This document shows, piece by piece, positions 58,055 through 64,000 of a stretch of 64,000 nucleotides of DNA. Positions within the stretch are counted from its first letter, which is position 1, and every line of letters starts with the position of its first letter. This stretch comes from Chiua virens (taxonomy: Eukaryota > Basidiomycota > Agaricomycetes > Boletales > Boletaceae). Both the position numbers and the translations under genes were made by a program. Location of the stretch: the NCBI GenBank assembly GCA_019787685.1, contig JAHNUO010000038.1, positions 124,001 through 188,000 on the forward strand, read 5' to 3'. The notes beneath the pieces were generated by a model. That model did no database searches. It saw only the letters and a program-made list of their open reading frames with translations, and was not told where the DNA came from.

Positions 58055-58749
58055 ATGTTCTTCCGCCCCTCTTCCGTTCTATTCTCGCTCGTTGCCCTCG
58101 CTGGGATCGTCGCTGCCGCCCCCAGAGCGGTTCAAGTTCGTGACGACTCGGACAGTAGCGGCTAGTGCAACACGGGCAGCATCCAATGCTGCAACAGTAC
58201 GTATGATGTGAGTGTTGGGCGTAATTCGCATTTGGCAGCATCGTCACCAGTTGGGGTGACAATTGAAGCGCCGCCGTAGGATTAGTCATCCTTTTACTAC
58301 AGAGTCGCACACTTTTTGTTTCTTTCCTCAGCTCGTTGCACTCATACAACGGCTGAGGTGCGTTGGTCATTTAGCTCACATAGACACGAGACCTGACATA
58401 CATACAGACGAGTCTTGTACTAGGAGTCACTTTCCAGAAGCGTAGAAAATAACATAAACTGACCGACCATTGCGTCGACAGTCCGATTCGGAGCAAGTCA
58501 CGGAGCTGTTTGGGTTGATGGGGCTCGAAAAGCCAAGTTCCAGTGGCTCGGTCGGCTTTGGATGTTCCCCGATCACGGGCACAGGCTCGGGTAGTGGGTC
58601 TACCTGCGTCTCGCAACCTGTGTGCTGCGAGGGCGACACATTTGTGAGTTCTAGTGCTCGCTATATATGTTTGGTTGACGTGGACGCGTGCGGTTTAGAG
58701 CGGTCTCATCAACATCGGATGTGTTTCGATCACCGTCATCGTTTTGTGA
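58055..58749 (+). pseudogene. Class I hydrophobin 2 with in-frame stop before the first Cys
   Basis: Exon 1 encodes a signal peptide 'MFFRPSSVLFSLVALAGI' and a short leader, then an in-frame TAG at 58163-58165 directly before 'CNTGSIQCCNS' (Cys 1-3). In related proteins this position is often Gln, so a CAG to TAG change would explain it. A long intron with donor near 58209 leads to 'SDSEQVTELFGLMGLEK', 'GFGCSPITGTG' and 'CVSQPVCCEGDTF'; after another intron 'SGLINIGCVSITVIVL' ends with TGA at 58747-58749. All eight cysteines are otherwise present and spaced as in class I, and no intron removes the TAG cleanly (the acceptor-like CTAG would leave an intron of only 30 nt). Called a pseudogene tentatively; readthrough or an allele is possible. 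Confidence 0.7.
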
Positions 58750-59184
58750 AATGGGTGGTCCCCAACGATGATGGATCATGTATATTTTGTTTGAAATGGA
58801 AAACCCGGGACTGTATAACTAAATGTGTTTGTGGATTTAGGGAAATGTATCAGATATATTTGTAAATATGTACCTTGGTCTAGCTTGTGTTGGCGTATTG
58901 AGCGTGGTCCTCACTGACACTACGATGCATGCTGTGGAGGGAGACAAGGAAATTCCTCGTTGTGAAACTGGTCGCAACCGATCTCCAAGCTGCCAGTATA
59001 AAGATTCAGGTGCGAGGAGGATGGTTTGCTCCGAGACCTAAGGTTTCGTATTCCTTAGATTTCTCAATGTCGTACATGATACTCCATACTATGTCGTCAT
59101 GTATCCTTCTATGTACTCCAACGATTCAAATCAGGGTGTGGTCACCGTATCCACAGTCAATATACAGAGAAAAGTCTCACTATG
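58750..59184. other. Intergenic tract between convergent genes
   Basis: A 435 bp region between hydrophobin 2 and the 3' end of the NLR-like gene. Only chance ORFs are seen. Confidence 0.45.
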
Positions 59185-62100
59185 TTATCCAGTCTGCGCC
59201 CGCAAAAAGGTCAACCATCCCGGGAACTTATCATCCTCGAGCTTCACGATCGGCTCACATATTCGCATCAACTCCGGAGGCACACCAGCTTCTTTGCACA
59301 ACGCCACGGTTTGTGCAAAGTAGCGGTCGGATTCGGTCTCGTGACCCAGTAACAGCTCTACTTCTCCGAGAGCTCTCGTGCATGCCATCTTGGTGCGAAT
59401 GTTATCCAGAATATCACAATCTACGACGACATCCGCGAGAAACTGACGAGCTTTGGAATAATCCTTCGCGTATAGTTCATTTCGTCCTTGGACATAGCGC
59501 ATCTCCAGAAACTCGGCAGACGAAGGGGTGGCCATCACACTGAGTGTATCGAGAGAGTGTTGCACAAGAGACCGTGCAAGTTCGTACTTGCCCTGGACCG
59601 AAGCGACCGCGGCTTTGTGGATAAGGACTATCAACACGAGCAAGAAATTGCCGTCTACGGCGTCGTGTGCTTCGTTCAGAAACTCCATAGCTACTCCGAA
59701 ACTCCCCTGCAGGAATGCTGCATTGGCCACGGCTTCGAAAAACTTCCAGCGATCCCACGCATCGGATGATGACATGGAGTGTGATCGAAGGGATTCGAGA
59801 TTCTTTTCGACTTCTTCTAGCGGGCAGTAGCCGTGGTACATTTTCGCCGCCCAGTGGAGTACACGTGATTGACAGTCGAAGCGATAATGATCTGCAAAGC
59901 GCAAAAAAAGGTTATCGGCGTCTTTGTGGGACGTGAACATCTTGGCAAAGTCAAGCACGTCATAACTTGCAACTTGACGGTCCTCGTCGATCTGTTCCCA
60001 CGACGGGGAGTGTAAGAAACTCTCTACCAGTTTCTGACACCGTGCAAAAAACCCCCGATTATTGTATGATATGGCGGCGCTATAGACACAAAAACTTGCC
60101 ATATCGTGATCCTCAACAGCGAGGAAGAGTACACGAGCAGCAATGTTGGCGGTTCCGGAGGACGCCCAACTCGAGAGCTGAGAATAAAGAGCTCCAAGGG
60201 TGAACAAGCATCGTGCCTTTGAGACTTTGTCGGGGTGCGAACCTTCAGGAAGCGAGAAAATCGTAGAAGCTAGGGACGTGGGACGAAGTTTGTGGTTTTT
60301 GAGGCCAATAAGAAACTGACGGCAGGCATGTATGGTGTTCTGGATGCTGGCTGGAGTGTGCTCCATATCGAACGCAAGAAGGCTTTCAATGTTCAGATGA
60401 TCGGAAATGAGGAGGTTCGCGTGCGCATCCTTTGCCTCAGATATTCCGTTCAGAGATTCATAGTATACTCGGCGAATATCACCGAGAAGGTTGAGCTCTG
60501 TCACCCCTGTGGTCGAGGATTCATTAAGGAGGAATAAGCGAATGGGCGCGAGCGTCGTCAAGAACGTGCCATGACGATATACGAGTGACACCCTGCATAG
60601 CATGTCCACGAGCGACGAAATATGGCAGATGGAGGGGAAAAAGCTTGTGATGTGCTTCCGATTGATGCCTTGAGGGAAAAAGGCAATGACGTAGAGTACA
60701 TCCAGAGCCTTGTCACCGAGATTCTTGACCGACGGTGAGCTCAGCGACAAACGGATCGTGAACCCAAGGTTCTCCTTCCTCCTTCCCTCCTGCAGTAACC
60801 GCGTGTTCCATTCCTCGAGGAGTTCTTCTCCTGTCCATTGGCTCTCGCTTGCAGTGTGGGCGAGGATGTGGATTGAAAGTGGGTGGAAGTCGAGCGCAGC
60901 CAAGACTTTGTCGACAGCGTCATCTGTGATATCTCCAGTGTATATCTCTCTAAAGTATTTCCTTGCGGGGACCTTTTCAAGTGGAGGGATACGAACTTGA
61001 GTCCAGTGCGCATCTCGAGCATTGTGACTTGTTCGAGATGTCAGTATAACTGTGACTCCTCGAGTGTTTGCGATGTCGGACACAATTGATTCTATTTGCT
61101 CCGCCGCCTCCGAATTTTCCGCATCTTCAAATGACTCCGCATTATCAAGGGCGATGAGCACTGGAGACGATGCGAGATTAGCAATTACTTGATTTTTGCC
61201 CTCAGCACCACGTGATGGAAGTCCAAGCACACTTGCGACGCGGTCAACAAAGGAACCTGAGGTTATTGTCACAGGGTCGACGGCGTCGTACGTCACGAAA
61301 AAACGCCTCACGTAGTGTTTCTGGACAGCGTCGTCATTGAGAAGTGCTTTGGCTATAGTGCTCTTTCCAATCCCACCAGGACCGATCAAAGCGACGTCCT
61401 TGTCAAGAAGTACAGCTTCTTTGATTTGTGCGAACAGTTGCTCGCGGCCAAAGAAAAATGCTGGAGGTGGACGGTGGAAGCTCAGGTCTCGAGCTGTCAT
61501 TTATCAGGGCGAAAAACTTGCCAAGGTGAACAAATACCCCTCACCTTCGTAGTTCGCTGTGCGTCAACAAGCGAAATGTTTGCTCAGAATAGATCCCGGA
61601 AACAATGTTCACGCGCGCCTGCCAAGAGACTCACCCGGTCAGTCCCCAAGGAAACGAAGTGTTGAGAAGCACCTACGCTGAACAGCGTAAGAACGCCATC
61701 GAGTTCTACTGTCCACCCGTTAATCTGTCTTTCGGCCAGGTTTGCACCTATGAATCTACAGATTCGACCGCGTTGCAAAGCCTTCTTGACATTGAAATGT
61801 AGTTCGTCAATCGAACTATTTGATTTAATTTGAGTCGAGCTGGGAGAGCCAGCATAAATGTGCACGTACGACCTGAGACCTTCCACTGCGCCGCCAAGGA
61901 CATCACTCATGTCATTGATGGAAACATCTTTTGTAGCCTGTGCCAATGTCGAACAGATAGCATCACAGCGCCGAACAAGACCCTTCAGATCATCCATGTT
62001 TTTAACGTTTTTCTGCAACATCGATCAAACAGTTAACTTTCGAGCGGAGGAAAACAGAAGGAGACGTACCTGCAAGAGTACGAGGATGCTAGTGATGCCG

Positions 62101-62351
62101 ACCAAAACGTTCCTGGCCACATCGATCGGAACCAACTCGGTGACTTGTCGTATAATTTGGATGGTAACATCGAGTGTGTTGATAGCGAACTTTGGTCGAC
62201 TACTCGACGCAGCTGAAACACAGACGTTGCTCGATGGTTCCTCTTGCCCAACCGTGTTTCCTGAAGTTTTCTGTGGTAACTTGTGTGATACGTACATTTT
62301 TATAACTTGCGATTATCAACTAACCTTTCCTGAAGACGGGACGAACTTCAT
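59185..62351 (-). CDS. NLR-like STAND NTPase: helical N-terminal domain, NB-ARC, TPR-like repeats
   Basis: Signal-transducing ATPase of the kind that in fungi mediates non-self recognition and cell death. Exon 1 at 62351 ('MKFVPSSGK') joins to 'LPQKTSGNTVGQEEP'. Exon 2 continues as helices ('TLDVTIQIIRQVTELVPID', 'ARNVLVGITSILVLLQ'). Exon 3 (to about 61635) gives 'NMDDLKGLVRRCDAICSTL' and more helices, a domain common in mushroom NLRs. The NB-ARC lies in 59185-61500: 'FFGREQLFAQI', Walker A 'LIGPGGIGKSTIAKAL', Walker B 'SPVLIALDNAESFED', and 'GVTVILTSR' (RNBS-B), with 'LDFHPLSIHILA' as GLPLA-like. After it about 450 residues of helical pairs look like degenerate TPRs ('YVQGRNELYAKDYSKARQFL'). 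It ends 'LTFLRAQTG' at 59185. The junction near 61500-61630 does not resolve cleanly in frame. Confidence 0.82.
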
Positions 62352-63865
62352 AATGCAGGGTGAGCAGATGATGGTTTGGTTGATGCGGACAAACTGTATC
62401 AGGGAGGTATGGAGAGAAGCTCGAAGGGATTGAAACGGAGAATCGATGAGAAATGAGTTTGCAACGTGTTGGTAGAGCTGGACAAGGACATAGCGCCTTT
62501 CAGATTAACACACTGGCAGAGCGCCTATAGAGGAACCGGCGCTTCCTAAGACGTAAGCGATATTGCGATGGGCCACTCACGTACTACACGTTTGACTCGG
62601 GTGGCTCAAGTATTTGGTCCAGTGGTAATCGATGTCACGGTGAGTGCGCGCGAAGGGATACCATGCCCAACACCCAGTGACTGGGGTTCCTTGACAGGTT
62701 GTACACGGCGGATTTCAACATGGGAGGGACAAAGTAGCGGGATAGCTTTCTAGTCCATGGGCAAGCACATGCAATAGAACGAACAAGGTACGTCCCAGAT
62801 GATGTGAGGATCCTTCCTCTCTTCATTGGCCATATCTCTCACAAATAGTCACCGCCCTCCCTGGTGCCTAGAGTGTGTTCAAGTTGTTGAAGCCCAATGT
62901 ACTTGCAAATTTGGACGTCACGGTGTTCGTATTCACGCACGCCATGCATGCAGGTATGAACCTTGTAGAAGACCGTATCCGTGACGAGCAGGAAACATGG
63001 GACACCGCTGAGAAGAATGGGATTGCCATTATACTCCGCTATGCACTCGACGAAGACCAAAAACGACACGCTGATTTTTATAGACTTGCAATACTGCATC
63101 ATGATGGTGCCAGACTCCACAGCCCGGACGAGTGCATTGCACCCACAAGTCTTACTTAATTAGAGACGAGCCTCCGAGTCACTCACTCACTCTCGAACGC
63201 GCCAAGATTCAAGCTGAAGAGCTGCCCAATGGTCACTAAAGCCGATGACTTTGAAGACTCACGATTAACGTACGGTTAATGACTTTCTCAGAATAGTCTG
63301 ATCACTTATTAATTATCCCTTGGCAACTGCCGTGCCACTGCTAGAGGGCCCTCGTTGGCCGCAGATACTGAACAAACTAGTATGTGTGCATCGTGGATTA
63401 CTTCAATGAATTTGATTGCGTAAAGGTAACATTTGATTTTAACTATTACACAGTAAGACTAACAATGACAAGGTTTTCGCAGCCATCGGGGGTTTCGTAC
63501 AGATACAGTTATTTTCGTCGTACAAAGTGAGGGGCGATTCAATTAGCAGGAAGTGCCATGACTGCCACGTGGAGTTGATAAGAAAACGTGCCGCCTACAC
63601 ACCTCTACACCACAGGAACTCCACTGCGTGCGGCGGGAGAAGTGGATACTGCAGCCGAGGTGCGGGCGATTGCAGATAAATCAATAGCTACAGATGGTGG
63701 TAAGAAACACACGCGATCTCGTGATAGAACGGGATGACCTTCGCCTTTGAAAGCTGTCTTCCTAAAGTCCCTCGCGAGACGCTTCTGCTCCTCGGTCGAG
63801 GAGATGAAGCTTCTTTCGGATTCACTCTTCTCGACTGAAGTGAAGGGTGAACGATTTGGTTCGAG
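62352..63865. other. Gene-poor tract of about 1.5 kb
   Basis: The 5' part holds the promoter of the NLR-like gene. Around 62568-62640 the plus strand reads 'RVAQVFGPVVIDV', which faintly recalls the start of F1/V-type ATPase subunits but does not continue. A 94-codon plus ORF at 62875-63159 is unrecognised. No RNA gene or complete element is visible. Confidence 0.35.
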
Positions 63866-64000
63866 CTACGTGGTGATGAACGCACATGAGTCTCTGCTGC
63901 TTTCTTCCGAGTCTGCAGAAGATGAATGATCTTCGCTCCCTTCAACGTCATAAATTGCAGCTGCTTCGAGGTAGCCCTCGTTGGCGATGCTGCCCCAATT
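63866..64000 (-). CDS. Unrecognised protein, C-terminal end (5' part outside window)
   Basis: A minus-strand frame is open from the right edge and ends with TAG at 63866-63868. The visible end reads 'NWGSIANEGYLEAAAIYD' and then an acidic Ser-rich tail. It is too short to name. Another minus frame (63688-63951) overlaps and is less protein-like, but I cannot exclude it. Confidence 0.3.
   Translation of the reverse strand, partial: NWGSIANEGYLEAAAIYDVEGSEDHSSSADSEESSRDSCAFITT

Noticed and set aside
62568..62753. Peptide recalling the N-terminus of an F1/V-type ATPase subunit
   Set aside because: Only about 13 residues look similar and no following motif, such as a Walker A site, appears in any frame.
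1..64000. Prokaryotic-type systems (CRISPR, operons, phage)
   Set aside because: Genes are split by spliceosomal introns and transcribed singly on both strands. No regularly spaced repeat array was found by eye.

Overview
The window is nuclear DNA of a mushroom-forming basidiomycete (Agaricomycetes-like). Most genes are split by several 45-70 nt GT-AG introns. The gene set is typical of mushrooms: two class I hydrophobins, a Clp1-like protein at the left edge, an NLR-type STAND NTPase, and paralogous secreted peptidases and flavin monooxygenases. No CRISPR array, rRNA, tRNA or intact transposon was recognised.

Layout. 0-13 kb: end of a Clp1-like gene, a CaMK-type kinase (-), an unrecognised proline/serine-rich protein (+), a GABA/choline-type APC permease (+) and GWT1/PIG-W of GPI anchor synthesis (+). 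12.7-26.4 kb: two tandem duplications on the minus strand, first a pair of S10 serine carboxypeptidases and then a pair of NTF2-like + FAD monooxygenases. They are separated by 1-2 kb tracts without recognisable genes. 26.7-34 kb: a GH5 (subfamily 12-like) glucosidase with a C-terminal membrane anchor (-), a gamma-butyrobetaine/trimethyllysine dioxygenase-like gene (+), a MaoC-type hydratase (-) and a multi-spanning membrane protein (+). 35-50.9 kb is a housekeeping block: hexokinase (-), mitochondrial uL14m (+), D-lactate dehydrogenase (+), the FG nucleoporin Nup54/Nup57 (+), CAF-1 WD40 subunit (+), eIF2-beta (-), F1-ATPase gamma (+) and eL27 (-). 52.5-62.4 kb: hydrophobin 1 (-), RPB9 (-), GPI mannosyltransferase 4/Smp3 (+), hydrophobin 2 (+) and an NLR-like gene (-). 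A partial ORF runs off the right edge.

The most notable property is not one gene. At least thirteen places in ten genes show a one-base break in an otherwise conserved reading frame, almost all of them extra bases in short homopolymers. Essential single-copy genes (eIF2-beta, F1-gamma, Nup54) are hit, so uncorrected sequencing indels are the likeliest cause; true decay has to be excluded gene by gene. The in-frame stop in hydrophobin 2 is a substitution and is separate from this pattern.

Functional links are loose, as usual in fungi. GWT1 and Smp3 both act in GPI anchor assembly. The peptidases, hydrophobins and GH5 enzyme are secreted or membrane products. The hexokinase/uL14m and eIF2-beta/F1-gamma pairs share short divergent promoters. 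Start and stop coordinates come from reading conserved frames across GT-AG introns by eye; where a first exon could not be fixed this is stated.
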